Positions 38,201 to 48,599 of a stretch of 64,000 nucleotides of DNA are shown here, piece after piece (position 1 is the stretch's first letter; each line of letters begins with the position of its first letter). The notes below the pieces were generated by a model. It saw only the letters and a list, made by a program, of their open reading frames with translations. It was not told the DNA's origin and searched no databases. The position numbers were made by a program, and so were the translations under genes. Source of the DNA: Hypsibius dujardini (Eukaryota > Tardigrada > Eutardigrada > Parachela > Hypsibiidae); NCBI GenBank assembly GCA_001579985.1, contig LRSR01014122.1, positions 219,683-283,682 of the forward strand. The letters are read 5' to 3'.

Positions 38201-40058
38201 TGTTACACTACACTGCTGCGGAAGGGTTCGGAGAAGACGATGAATCTGGGGGAGCACGACTTCATCAAGACGCCGACTGGGGATCAGTTCGTTAAGAAGA
38301 GGATACGGAAGGGTCTTCTGCCGGACATTCTGGAAGGGCTGCTGACCGCTCGTAAAAAGGCAAAACAAGATTTGGCCAAGGAAACAGACCCGTTGCGGAA
38401 GAAGGTGCTGGATGGTCGACAGTTGGCTCTAAAGATCAGTGCCAATTCTGTTTATGGCTTTACCGGTAAGTTAGGTTTTATTATCCAGGGCTTGTTTTAT
38501 CATTCTGCATTTTTTTGCAGGAGCTCAGGTGGGGAAACTTCCTTGTCTGGAGATATCCGGCAGTGTGACTGCCTTTGGTCGATTGATGATTGAAAAGTCT
38601 AAGGCGTACGTTGAGGAGAACTTTACCGTGGATAAAGGCTATCCGACGGATGCCGTCGTCATTTACGGCGATACCGACTCAGTCATGATCAAGTTTGGTG
38701 CAGCAACGGTCGCCGAGACCATGAAAATTGGACGGGAAGCAGCCAAACAAATCTCCACGACATTTGAGAGTCCCATCAAGCTGGAATTTGAGAAGGTCTA
38801 CTTCCCGTACTTGCTGATCAGTAAGAAGCGATATGCCGGTCTTTATTTCACCAAACCGGATGTGCATGATAAAATGGACTGTAAAGGTAAACGTGACAAT
38901 GTGATTTTTGACTTGGATCAACTGGGTTTACTGTTTACGCTTTTTGTAACTGCTGTTCCCTTCATCAGGCATTGAAACTGTCCGCCGGGATAATTGTCCC
39001 TTGGTGGCCAACCTGATTGACACGTGCCTGCAAAAACTCCTGATCCACCGTAACAAGGAGGGCGCCATCAAATACGCCAAGGAAGTCATCTCCGATCTGC
39101 TGTGTAATCGCGTGGACATTAGCCAGCTGATCATCACCAAGGAGCTCTCGAAGACCGACAAGGAGTACAAAGGCAATCAGGCCCATGTGGAGCTGGCACA
39201 TAAGATGCGGAAACGGGATGCTGGGAGTGCGCCGAATCTGGGTGATCGTGTGCCGTATGTCATCGTGGCAGGAGACAAGAAGGATGCGGCTTATAAACGC
39301 TCTGAAGACCCCATCTATATCCTCGACAATAATATTCCTATTGACACGCAATATTACTTGGAGAATCAGGTTTGTCTGACTGACTCACCGCAAGAGGAGT
39401 GATTCCATTTATTTGAAGCACTGTCTGCCTAGACATTGTCCGCCCTTGCCCGGCCTGACAGCATGTATCAGTGCTACAGTATGTTCGTTGCGATGCGTGT
39501 ATATTTACGTGGTGTATGTCTTTCTTTTTGTCTTTACATGCCTGACAGAATGGGTGTCTTTGTCTAAATTATTCTTAAGACAGTTTAATCGTTTCAATCA
39601 GACACTAATGGCCATTGCAGATCTCGAAGCCTCTGATCCGCATTTTCGGACCGATTCTGGGCAGCGAAGAGAAAGCCGAATCTATTCTCCTCCGGGGTGA
39701 CCATACCCGGACCAAAACCATCGCCATCTCCCGAACCGGAGGCTTAGCAGCTTTTGTCAAGACCCGCGCCTCCTGTATCCAATGCAAAGCCGTGCTGAAC
39801 AATGAGAAGGAAGCTCTGTGCGAGCACTGCAAGAAGAATGCCTCCTCCATTTACCAGGGCGTCGTGGCCGATCTCCACGGTTTGGAGGACAAGTTCGCCG
39901 GCATGTGGGTACAGTGTCAGCAGTGCCAGGGCAGCCTTCATCAGGATGTTATCTGCACTAATAACGACTGCACCATCTACTACATGCGCAAGAAGGCGCA
40001 AAAGGACTTGACGGAGCAGGAGAAGATTGTCAGACGGTTTGATTATGGCGATTGGTAG
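35247..40058 (+). CDS. POLD1: DNA polymerase delta catalytic subunit
   Basis: This is the replicative and repair family B polymerase with 3'-5' exonuclease, acting in the nucleus with PCNA. Nine exons total 3,510 bases, 1,169 residues (human 1,107). ATG 35,247 is chosen because upstream in-frame sequence has no other ATG. Residues 1-75 form a Gly/Arg/Ser-rich tail ([20 protein letters not shown]...) followed by an acidic patch, longer than in vertebrates. Exo I FDIECAG lies at about 379 and [10 protein letters not shown] in Exo II. Polymerase motif [11 protein letters not shown] is at about 666, motif [13 protein letters not shown] at about 760 and motif C YGDTDS at about 820. The C-terminus keeps the CysA zinc site (CIQC...CEHC, about 1076-1101) and the CysB iron-sulphur site (CQQC...CTNNDC, about 1121-1140). 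All catalytic acids are intact. Confidence 0.97.
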
Positions 40059-40330
40059 CATCTTTTTCTTTCTTTGCTCTGTAATGCTGTTGACCATATG
40101 TCTCTTAACGTCTGACTCTTGTCTGTCTTTTCACTTGGACGATTCCTGTACACGGTACTGACAGTTACTCCACGATTTAAAAAACCAACTTGATGTGTGA
40201 GTGAGGGAATCTTTTGGGAGGGTCTCTCCCTGTATAACAATGTCCCATCGTATTATTTCACGCTAGACAAAATATAATTAAGAACAGGAAGTGCTAATGA
40301 AGGTGTGAGATAGATTCTAAAAAATCAATC

Positions 40331-40739
40331 TTCGACTTGCTGAATCGGCTGTCAGCAACGGTTCCGATCCTTGCGACTGCCTCGCCAGTCACCGAAGATC
40401 TCACTCCTAATGCAGCTATACCCTTTCTCACTGTCTGGAAACACTGCTGCTTACGCTTTATTCCTCCGTCGGCCCTGCGCGGCGGCACAGAACATAAAAT
40501 GGACAATGGCGGGATGGCAGAAATACGGGATGAGGACGGCGTATCGGTTGATGGCGACGGTCAGGATAGTCGAGGAGATGAAATGCGGAACGAAGTGATT
40601 CGCCGGCGGGCGGATTTAGTGCGGCCTTTCACAGCCCACATGGCAGTTGCTAGTCAATCGCTAATGACGTTTCAAAAGTGATTGTCACCACCCAGTATTT
40701 GATGGGGTCTGGTAACTGCAATACTACAATAGTACTACT
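40331..40739 (+). pseudogene. Duplicated 3' end of the MTMR10/12-like gene
   Basis: On the plus strand this matches the minus-strand MTMR gene from about 19,013 to 18,546, covering the last roughly 150 codons and about 60 bases beyond the stop. The copy therefore arose at the DNA level within the last exon and 3' flank. It remains open from the breakpoint to a TGA at about 40,679-40,681, with high identity (VTEDLTPNAAIPFLTVWKHC versus VTENLTPNSVIPFLTVWKHC). It carries one 60-base in-frame deletion after KMD, removing 20 codons (KFIYRACDELESLC... region). The first ATG is at about 40,500. No promoter or upstream exon is present, so it is most likely a dead gene fragment. Confidence 0.85.
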
Positions 40740-41589
40740 GTATTTCCTCGATAAATAGCGACAGCGTACAAACTGTGTGACGTTTAATTGGTCCCTCTCC
40801 TACTCGTTAGCATGCCCTGCCTGTACCTCGCATGCCATGCAGTCGTGCACACAAATTTTACGTGTACAGCGGGCAACCATTACGTCACGTGACGCGTGCA
40901 CTCTCGCTATCTATCGAGGAAAAACAGTAGTATTTTTGGTATCCAGAGGTTCGTTTAGGATCGATCCTTACAGGTCGGAACCAGGTCCCCCGGCTAGGGG
41001 GTGGGCGCGGGCGCTTTTTTGAATTGTTTGAAAATAATTCCAGAATATGAAAAAGGACAGAATTAAGTCTGGGGTTGGGGGCGGGCTAGGGGGCGTGATG
41101 CGGCCGGGAGGAGGCATACTGAGTACTGAGCAGGGGATTAAGCCTCCAGGGTTTTTAGCTATTAGTTTTTTGGTTAGTTTTTTGCTATTTTAGGCCTTGA
41201 TACTGAGGGTTGCTATTGAAAAAGTTGGTCAGCAAGTACTTCACCAAGATTGGGTACTAGCACATACACAAATATGCAAATGATTGAACACGAAACAAAT
41301 GTAAAGAAGTTTTTAACTTACGAGCAAGTTAGATCAGAAAAGCAAAACCAGGGCTTGAAATTCTCATCATCGAACAAAGACCGATTGAAATCAGCTTCCT
41401 CCATAGCAACTGCCTTAACGTTCAGCATTTCAGAAACGGAACAGAAATTGTCGGACTCCGCCTCAGTTCGAATTTCGTCAGCTCGGGTGAAAGTCAGAGA
41501 ATGACGGAAAATCAATATCGTCTTGTGCCTGCGCCTGCCAAGGTTTTCCATAGTCGAACCACCTTGACCCCAAGCAGCTAGATACAAAC
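40740..41589. other. G-rich spacer after the duplicated fragment
   Basis: No gene was found. 41,071-41,093 contains four G-runs in a row (GGGGTTGGGGGCGGGCTAGG...), a classical intramolecular G-quadruplex pattern. Another G-rich patch lies at 40,989-41,015. An 89-codon minus-strand frame at 41,318-41,587 shows no family match and may belong to the hAT fragment. Confidence 0.5.
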
Positions 41590-41889
41590 TACAGTAACAA
41601 TCTCCCCAAGGTGAAGGTCGGGATAGTTTTGTGCATACTCATCAGCCCTAGTGCGTTATTCCGTTCTCCACTCATAGTCGATCGCATATAAGTTTTGATG
41701 ATTCCTATCTTCGAAAAGCTTCTCACTGCTGGCAGTAGATACTGGTATCGCGACGAAGATTTTTAGCAAGTGGTAAATGCGAGAAAATTCCTGTTTGTCT
41801 ATGGTTTTCAAAGTATAGGTGACCACCGTATGATTGCCCGGTTTCTCTGGATTTGATCTAGTGGGATCGCCATTTTTGAAAGTCCTCAT
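41590..41889 (-). pseudogene. hAT transposase C-terminal (hATC dimerisation) fragment
   Basis: A minus-strand frame contains RIYHLLKIFVAIPVSTASSE followed by KLF. This matches the signature of the hAT dimerisation domain (hydrophobic run, then IPxSxASSERxFS). No catalytic DDE region is seen upstream, so this is a truncated relic. It ends about 85 bases outside the 6.5-kb inverted-repeat element. The hAT-type MITE at 1986-2567 shows the superfamily has been active in this genome, but no direct link between the two can be shown. Confidence 0.55.
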
Positions 41890-41975
41890 TGAAATTCTGT
41901 GTGTTTCTCAGATCGTCCACGAAGAGTCTTACGATGCTGGAGAAATCAGAGACCTTCTCACATTTAACTGCTTTC

Positions 41976-42137
41976 AGCAGCATACTAGGTGATATATCTG
42001 ACTTTGGTGACCTTTGGCGACATATAAAGGTCATCGGAGTTGTGATTTGTATACACTATTAACGTGAATGGGAACTTAATTAGAACTTAATTAGACTAAT
42101 TAAATAGGTGACCTTTGGTGACCTTTAAAGGTCAATG
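41976..42137 (+). repeat. Left terminal inverted repeat of the Polinton-like element
   Basis: It pairs with 48,341-48,494. Shared blocks include GGCGACATATAAAG, CATCGGAGTTGTGATTTGT, AATTAGACTAATTA and GACCTTTAAAG. It has one extra internal GACCTTTGGT unit relative to the right copy. Confidence 0.85.
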
Positions 42138-42299
42138 GACAGGGGTTTTTTGTGATTTTTGGCTTGTCATCGGCCAGGATGGATATATATATATATATAT
42201 GGAATTTCTGTGGAATTCCTGAGAAGAGTTTCCGGTAAACCATTTTGTAAAAGTCAAACTGAAAAATTTTCTGTTTGCGATATGTCTTTATATATATGT

Positions 42300-43030
42300 G
42301 TATGTTTTTAAGGGGCGAGGTTTTATGAAGCGACTTTGGACCAATAAGATTGAAAAGAGAGACAGATCAGCGAGACCTCGACTTTTCCGCCAATAGAGAT
42401 TTTAAACCAATTAAAAATAAAAAGAGCCAGTGACCAGGGAAAGTGGGTTGCGTTGGTACCAGACTTTTGGGCCAATAGAAACTTTAGACTAATCAGATAA
42501 ATTTCGAAAGAGAAACAGACAGAAAAAAGGTTTGTGCCATGGAAGAGACTCAGAGAGAACAGGGGTTGGAGCGTGGATCAGACTTTCTGCCTGTTCGAGC
42601 CTGTGTCCGAGATGCCAAAGGGCATGTCCGTGAACGTGTGCGAGCGGTTGTCATAAAGTTATAGCTTACAATGTTTATGCATAGTTGTTCTGTGGTGGAC
42701 CTTGTTTAGTCGGAAATGTGAATTAAAAAGAACAAATCTAAAACGATGGTCGTATGATTCACTTTGGGACAGTAGAACAAGTGGGTCAGACAACTCGAAA
42801 ATGACTTTGGACCAGTCGCACAAATACATTTGAAAGGGTACTGGAGAGACAAGAATCGTTGTGTTAATCATCCGGAAATTCTGTAAAGAGGGTTTTCCCA
42901 GAGAGACTGACTTCAGACCGATTGGTAAAACGTTGCAAAAGAAATCAGACAGAAATGAGGGTTGGACAAGTTGAACAAAGAGGAGGAACGATAAAATCAG
43001 ACTTTTAACCAATGGCACGAGATGAGAGGG
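42300..43030. repeat. Degenerate subterminal repeats with GACTTT...CCAAT units
   Basis: The region contains several imperfect units of about 80-110 bases. Each has a GACTTT(T) word followed by GG/CC-ACCAAT or CCAATAG, an A-rich stretch and GAGACAGA-type sequence (near 42,333, 42,385, 42,460, 42,582, 42,800, 42,907 and 42,998). They are too diverged for a clean period. There is no coding region. Confidence 0.5.
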
Positions 43031-43192
43031 GTCTATAACACGGGTCTTATCTTCTCACTCACAATTACTTTCACTTTACAAGCACAGGACTCTTTGTCCC
43101 ACTCCAGGACCCCACGCGACTCCGTCTACTAAATAAGTAGGTCCACAGTTTTTCGGGATGATTAAAATAATTTTTTTTCCCCAGGAAAAATG

Positions 43193-43546
43193 GAAGAGAT
43201 CCGGGACATTATCCTCTTCATGCAAGAGTCCACAGAAGAAATCCTAGCTTTGCAGCCCCGGATCGTTCGGGAAAGGAACACCAAGAGAGCCTTCCGCTGG
43301 AAGTGATGATGAACTGAGCGACATCATCCGGAAGATGGCACTCAGGCTGGGAGCAGCGCCTTATCGTCTTGACCTTCCGGAAGTTCTCAACGAAAATCAA
43401 AGCTGTGAACTGCTGCGCCTACGACTGAAGCGAGTGGAGAGACAGGGCAAGAACTGGAGGATGATTAGTCGCTTGAAATCCTCTGACCTAGGCTGGATTA
43501 TTACAATGAAACGTGTTTCGGTAGAGGCTAAAACTAATCATCGATA
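43193..43546 (+). pseudogene. Unrecognised frame in the Polinton-like element
   Basis: ATG 43,193 opens a frame of about 38 codons that stops. A second frame of about 85 codons overlaps it and continues as a leucine- and arginine-rich helical sequence (RLKRVERQGKNWRM) to 43,546. This looks like one gene with a frameshift near 43,300. No family was recognised. Confidence 0.35.
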
Positions 43547-43689
43547 AGCGAAGAACATCATTTCCTACTTGTACGGTCGTGATGACAGAACTTTTTAGTT
43601 GTCAGATTTATGAGTCAGACTTTCTTGTCGGGTTTTGATGTTTCGGGTGTGAGCAAACAATAAATGAAAATGACAAAATCATTGTCGTA

Positions 43690-44430
43690 GCTATATACAA
43701 GGATTTGTTGGAAAACTCAAAAGTAGCAAAGTCACTTGGAATATGTGATCTTTCATACCTAATCCATATTTCGGCGACACTTCCGCTCCCTTTTACGCCA
43801 AGGCAATTATTTACGATTCAGTTTACTGTGGCCGAGGCAGAACTATTGCTGAAGCAATCGATGAGTGCGCACGAAAAATTTACGACGAGTACATTAATAG
43901 CAACAACAATGACGACTTCTACAAAAGAGGAAGAAGTCCTAACTCTGATGAAGGCAGTGTTGGAGACGGAAGGGAGGAAGGAAGCTCTTGAAGAATTCCA
44001 GCAGTCTTTCAACTTGAGCCTCACCATGGATCGCCCACTCAGCGTGAGGTTGTCGTGGCTTCCAGATGGGACCACCAACGGAGTTAGGTTTGACATGAAC
44101 CCGCGGCCGGTGACATAGAGCAAAGACGTTATCGATTGCATTCGTCGCATCAAGTTCAACGAAAAAATCTGGCCGCGTTTAGAAGGTTTAAAGCCGGATG
44201 AACCGAATATGTTTTCTCGGGACCGAGCAGGGATTCGTCATTAAAATTCAGAGGGAGGAGTTCGAGCCGCTTCGCCGTAAATTGTGGCGCGTCACTCTGT
44301 CTTGCGGGTCCTGTGACTCAGACCAGGCGGTTATCTTGATGATTCATCAGCTGTACAAGTTCAACACATTCTCAAGTTTAACCAATACAACACTTTCTGA
44401 GTCACAGCTTCGGGTTTCTTAGTCACAGCG
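43690..44430 (+). pseudogene. Unrecognised, frame-disrupted coding region in the Polinton-like element
   Basis: Overlapping open frames suggest one frameshifted gene. One frame has a conserved-looking segment (YDSVYCGRGRTIAEAIDECA) at about 43,810-43,880; another carries EEFEPLRRKLWRVTLSCGSC at about 44,250. I recognise no family. The position, opposite in strand to the polymerase, would suit a structural or accessory gene, but that is inference only. Confidence 0.35.
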
Positions 44431-44599
44431 TTTTTCGGTTTATCGAATTCGTTCTGTAACTTTTTTGTTTTACCAATTATCAAAATGTCGCGATCTTATA
44501 ACGGTGATTATTCTTGGGTTGTTCATTGTCGTTCTGACCAGTCAGAACAGTACATTTACTAGAAAGAAGGTTCTGTTTTTTTTGTCCCAGGCGACGTAC

Positions 44600-45107
44600 A
44601 CGGTTGTGTGCAAATTGGTCGATCACACAATGAAGCAATAGCCCAACAAAGGTGTGATAAAAGATTTACGTCCAGCACTACTGCTACAGTCAACTTGGTT
44701 ACTCGTCCGAGTCCGAGTCGGCTGAGTCGGAAAAGGAAGAAGATGGACGACCACGCTAGATTGGATTACGCGCTTCACGAAAAACGAAACCCTTCCGGGT
44801 CAGCGTCCAGGAATTTCTCCAGCTTCTGGCCTACACCCTATCTAATCACTGCGAACATTGTAAGCCCTATTATAAAGACGAGAAGAAGAAGATGGTTCTC
44901 GGGTATCTGTTGAAACCGGAGAACAATCCTGGGATCTTCAAGGTCAACAACACGCTGCAAATTTACTGGATCAATGAAATGCGGAAACCGCTCTGCGATT
45001 GGTTCGTCACAAAACAAGCAAGCGAGCCGATGCCGTTTTCAGCATCCCCCGGTATGTCTGAACTAACTGAAAGAAGAGGGAAAGGAGTTATTGCGAATAT
45101 CAGGTAG
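44600..45107 (+). pseudogene. Unrecognised coding relic with Ser/Glu-rich start
   Basis: A Ser/Glu-rich segment (YSSESESAESEKEE) is followed, after a stop, by a frame open to 45,107 that contains SNHCEHCKPYYKDEKKK and NNTLQIYWINEMRKPL. The CxxC pair hints at a small zinc-binding site. No family was recognised. Confidence 0.35.
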
Positions 45108-45360
45108 TGTTTTTGAACATGTTAATGACATCTTAGAGCGTCATGTTATCTCGTGGTTGAATAAATAAAGCCAACTTGGTAGCGTTTTCCGCAATTACTG
45201 TAGAGTCCCGACCCATCCGTGGCACTTTTTGGACCCCCCCCCCAGTAATCAAACCCCGTGGGCCAAAACAACTGTTACGCTTCAATCGATCAATCAAGCG
45301 CTTGTTTCTCCCTGATTGCTGACCAAACATTTTGGAGATGTATCAATCAATCAAGTATTA

Positions 45361-45774
45361 TCAATTTAAAAATTTATTACACTTACAAATCTGACTCCAT
45401 CTCTTCATCATCACCAGATCCTTTACTAAACTCTTACTCGGCAAAAAACTCATTTCTAAAAAGTCTTGATTTTCATCTTCACCAACCACTTCATCGCCGA
45501 TTTCACCGCTGATTTTATTCTTATCTATTATTTCGGCTTTCACGAAAGAATTTCGAACAGGATCAAGATAAACTGCTTCCCTAGCTGCAGAAGCCATGTT
45601 GATGAACTCCTGCCGGCCAGTTTTTTTTAGGTATCCTCTTTTCGTTTGAGCGTTGTTGTCAAGGCGCCACTTAGGATACTCCGCCTTGTAGAAAGACTTG
45701 AACACTCGATTCACCATTACGTCAAGTGGTTGCCATTTTCCTGTCATTTTAGCAGGAAATACGAGATGAATCAA
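45361..45774 (-). pseudogene. pogo/Tigger-like DDE transposase C-terminal fragment
   Basis: The 137-codon frame begins with FPAKMTGKWQPLDVMVNRVF, the conserved block after the second catalytic acid in pogo/Tigger DDE transposases (T-x-x-x-QPLDVxVN-x-x-FK). The upstream catalytic core is absent. At 45,771 the sequence switches abruptly to another reading frame of the surrounding element. This may be a separate transposon fragment nested in the Polinton-like element. AATCAATCAAGC flanks it at about 45,763 and 45,288. Confidence 0.55.
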
Positions 45775-46457
45775 TCAAGCGACTGCAGGGAGGAAGGATG
45801 AAAACTGCAACTGTGAAAAGCTGTTGAGCTTGTTTTTTGGCCGCGACGTCTCCCTTCACGCTTTCGAAGAATCGATCGATACCACCAAAGCTGCCGGGGT
45901 TCCGGGCGTCGAGGTTCATGTTCAAAAGAATCATTGCAGCAATTGCTGATCACGTTAGATTTAAAGATATGACAAAATTCAATGCGCCATTTATGGCACC
46001 ATTCAATGCGATTCGAATTTTCACTCAACATTTTATTACTTTCGCGTATAAGGTTAAAAACAAACTCAGATTTTCCACTAATAGTTGGTCCACAGATAAT
46101 GGAACACGAAACTTCATAAAAGATTCCCTTTTTAGTTTGAAACAAAAAACTCTGACGGGGCCTAATACATCGACAAGCAAAAGGACAGGATGGATTATCC
46201 AATCTTTGCTGTAGTCCTATCGATGGTCTGCTGCTTGCCACAATTTTCTCTGCTTCCTTGACACTCTTGGTAAGATCACAGTAGGCACACCGGACTTTGT
46301 TGTCGCTGGGATACTCAACGTCATGAAGATGGAATCCTTGGTACGCAAATGCCAAATTTTCATAGTAGTGCATGGTGTGGTAGCGGGTTCCATAATGGGA
46401 TAACGTTTGCACATTAGTAGGGGTTGTAGTAAAGATTTGCGCATTCACCGAAACCAT
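45771..46457 (-). pseudogene. BIR-like plus P-loop NTPase-like frame in the Polinton-like element
   Basis: The 228-codon frame has two recognisable parts. Near residues 30-55 the pattern YENLAFAYQGFH...DNKVRCAYC resembles the first half of a BIR zinc domain (hydrophobic helix, then a CxxC). The second half, with its His and last Cys, is not clear. Near residues 115-130, IICGPTISGKSEFVFNLI is a Walker A P-loop, followed by NRIEWCHKW, a pattern shared by a family of P-loop proteins common in aquatic invertebrate genomes. IAP/BIR genes and ATPases both occur in adintovirus/Polinton-type elements. The two parts could also be separate decayed genes. The late part of the frame reads an out-of-phase tail. 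Confidence 0.4.
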
Positions 46458-46714
46458 TCTGGACGACCTATGATCAAAGAAATTACTCAGAGGGAAATCT
46501 CAGTCTTAGCAAACGAAATCCATGCTGCCAGATTGGGAGTCAATGTCCTGTCCGCTGAAGTACAAGTCTCCAGATCAAAGTACAAGAAAGTCTCTCGATG
46601 CTTCTTCCGTTGTGCTGAACTGAAGTTAATGGACATTGAGGTGATTTCCCGGTATGACGTGAGTCTTGCAGTTCTTGCAGAAAGTTTCTGCAGACAAAAT
46701 AATATTCTGTAATT

Positions 46715-47830
46715 TTAAATTAACCAGCTTGAAACAATTCTAATCTTACCGCCACATTGATGCTTGGCTCCCTCCTCGCGATGTTGAAGAGAAAAAGTCA
46801 TGCGGCAATTTGGGCATCGCCTAATCTGGCTGCACAAACTCGGAATTTCCGTTCCGTTGTTTTTTGATCCACCAACTGTCGTGGCCAAATGGTGATCGAA
46901 ACAGCTCTGGCCAGGAAACTCGCGTAAGCAGGACGTGCAGGAGATGAAAGATTCCATTTCCTTCGGACAATCTCGACGGAGGCACATCTGACACATGAAC
47001 TGACATCGGTGGAGTGTTCGCTGATCGTACCCCTTGTCGCATTTTTGGCATCAGTAACTTCGTCTAAAGAAGGGAGCAATCGAAATACAGACGTCGAAGT
47101 GAATGTTGCGCTTGAGCAGCATTTCCCAGTGGTCTCGCTTCTGTAGATTATTCCTTTCCCGTTGGTGAAACTGTTATCTGGTATCCGGGAAGGACCGTCT
47201 CGAATTATGGAAGGTCTGCCAATGTGTATGGACTTTTGATGCTCCAACGCTGCTTTCCTTTGTGAGCCACGCTTTGGGCCGGTTGCCTGGCCCAAGTTTT
47301 TGTGAAGCCTCATGCCTTCTCCCCGCAACTCTGGAGTGGATTCATCATAGTCAGCGTGAGCCTTTGCCATCACCAATGCTTGGGCTATGCAAAGCTTGTT
47401 TTCATTTGACTTTTCACTTGCTGACTGATCAGATCACCGTTCCCAAAAATGCAGCCTCCACCGACAAGTTTTGCCATTCCAACCCGAACTGAGAAGTTGT
47501 CGGCAAGGTTAAACTGTTCATGGGACATCAGTACACGCTCCATTTCCGCCATCCAACGTTCAATACTCAGCTGCGACTTCATAGTGGGAGGACCCCAGAT
47601 TTAAACGCTTTAAAGTGCTGCCCTCGACAGATTTCTTTGTCGGCAGCATCTGCCAGAACATGATCACAAACGTTTTCCAGTGTTCCTCTCGCCGCTCATT
47701 AACCAAGTCTGGCTGCAATAGTTGCAAGAGCGCTAACCAGTAACAGGATGCAAGAGCCCTGTTGACACTGTTCCTTCACTGCCTAAAGGAGTGTTTGTCT
47801 GGGAATTTCATCGAACCGTGACAGCGAACC
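46715..47830 (-). pseudogene. Protein-primed family B DNA polymerase relic, N-terminal region
   Basis: Several frames on the minus strand, broken by frameshifts, read like the region upstream of the exonuclease domain in Polinton/adintovirus polymerase B. In order they are a helical start (IERWMAEMERVLMSHEQF), the block ENKLCIAQALVMAKAHAD, and a Cys/His-rich zinc segment (CTSCLREFPGQSCFDHH, then LCSQIRRCPNCRMTF and KHQCG). The exonuclease and polymerase catalytic motifs that should follow toward 46,700 are missing. The gene is truncated as well as frameshifted and cannot be active. Confidence 0.55.
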
Positions 47831-48340
47831 GCGACACCACCGATGAGTGAATGTCCAGAGACCCACGCCAAATTAAATACACACACTAATATATTCATTC
47901 CATCCAGATGGATGATGCCTGAACCCCTTTCAGCTGTGGTCAACCTACCTTCACCCACAAGACCAGTAGTTTATAGCAGACAGGATCTCTCCAGCAGTTT
48001 ATACGCTAATATTCCAGTCAACAAGTCACACACTTACTGCAACGAATACTTATGTTTGAGAAACACTGTCAGAAACTTCCAGGATCCAGACATTCGAAAT
48101 TTCCTGTTTAGTCTAAAACACTTGATCACTGGATCTGTCAGTCTACTGGATCAAGTCGACAAAAGCAAACGAAACAGACATACATACAGACAGACAGACC
48201 GAAAGATCGAAAGACCGGTGAGCATAATCTTTTTAATCAGTTTAATATAAATTATAACTATAAAATATATTTATGGTAAAATAATTAGACGTTTAATTTC
48301 ATATTATTTATATAAATATAAATATATATATTTATTTCTT

Positions 48341-48494
48341 CGATGATCTTTAAAGGTCACGTTTGTAATTAGTCTAATTAGGATCTTAATAAATCCCCAT
48401 TCACTTTTGTAGTATACACACAAATCACAACTCCGATGATCTTTATATGTCGCCAAAAGTCACCAAAATCAGCTTTATCACCTAGTGTGCTGCT
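48341..48494 (-). repeat. Right terminal inverted repeat of the Polinton-like element
   Basis: It is the reverse complement of 41,976-42,137, with short indels and about 15-20% differences by eye. The inner side borders an AT-rich stretch at 48,250-48,340. Confidence 0.85.
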
Positions 48495-48599
48495 GTTTTC
48501 TGTAGCAGTAAATAAGTATGAGTCGCGAACTCGGGCGATGCATATTTGCATTGATCAGCCAAATTTAGAAGAATTCCGTTGTACAGTACAGTACTAGTA

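Larger units (their letters stand above)
41976..48494. mobile_element. Polinton/Maverick-like DNA transposon remnant, 6.5 kb
   Basis: The element has terminal inverted repeats of about 155-160 bases. It begins AGCAGCATACTAGG and ends CCTAGTGTGCTGCT, giving AG...CT termini. It is flanked by GCTTTC (41,970-41,975) and GTTTTC (48,495-48,500), a 6-base duplication with one mismatch. Terminal AG/CT, 6-base duplications and a protein-primed family B polymerase are the defining traits of Polinton/Maverick (adintovirus-related) elements. The minus strand carries a decayed polymerase N-terminal region and a BIR/P-loop frame; the plus strand carries three unrecognised frames. Intact Polintons are about 15-20 kb with integrase, protease, packaging ATPase and capsid genes, so most of this one is missing or unrecognisable. 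A pogo-like transposase piece lies inside. Confidence 0.62.

Noticed and set aside
43193-45107. Assigning the plus-strand frames of the Polinton-like element to capsid or protease
   Set aside because: Position alone suggests this. No sequence motif of those families could be seen, so they are left unnamed.
46407-46712. 101-codon plus-strand frame between the two minus-strand relics of the Polinton-like element
   Set aside because: It overlaps the BIR/P-loop frame antisense and shows no family resemblance.
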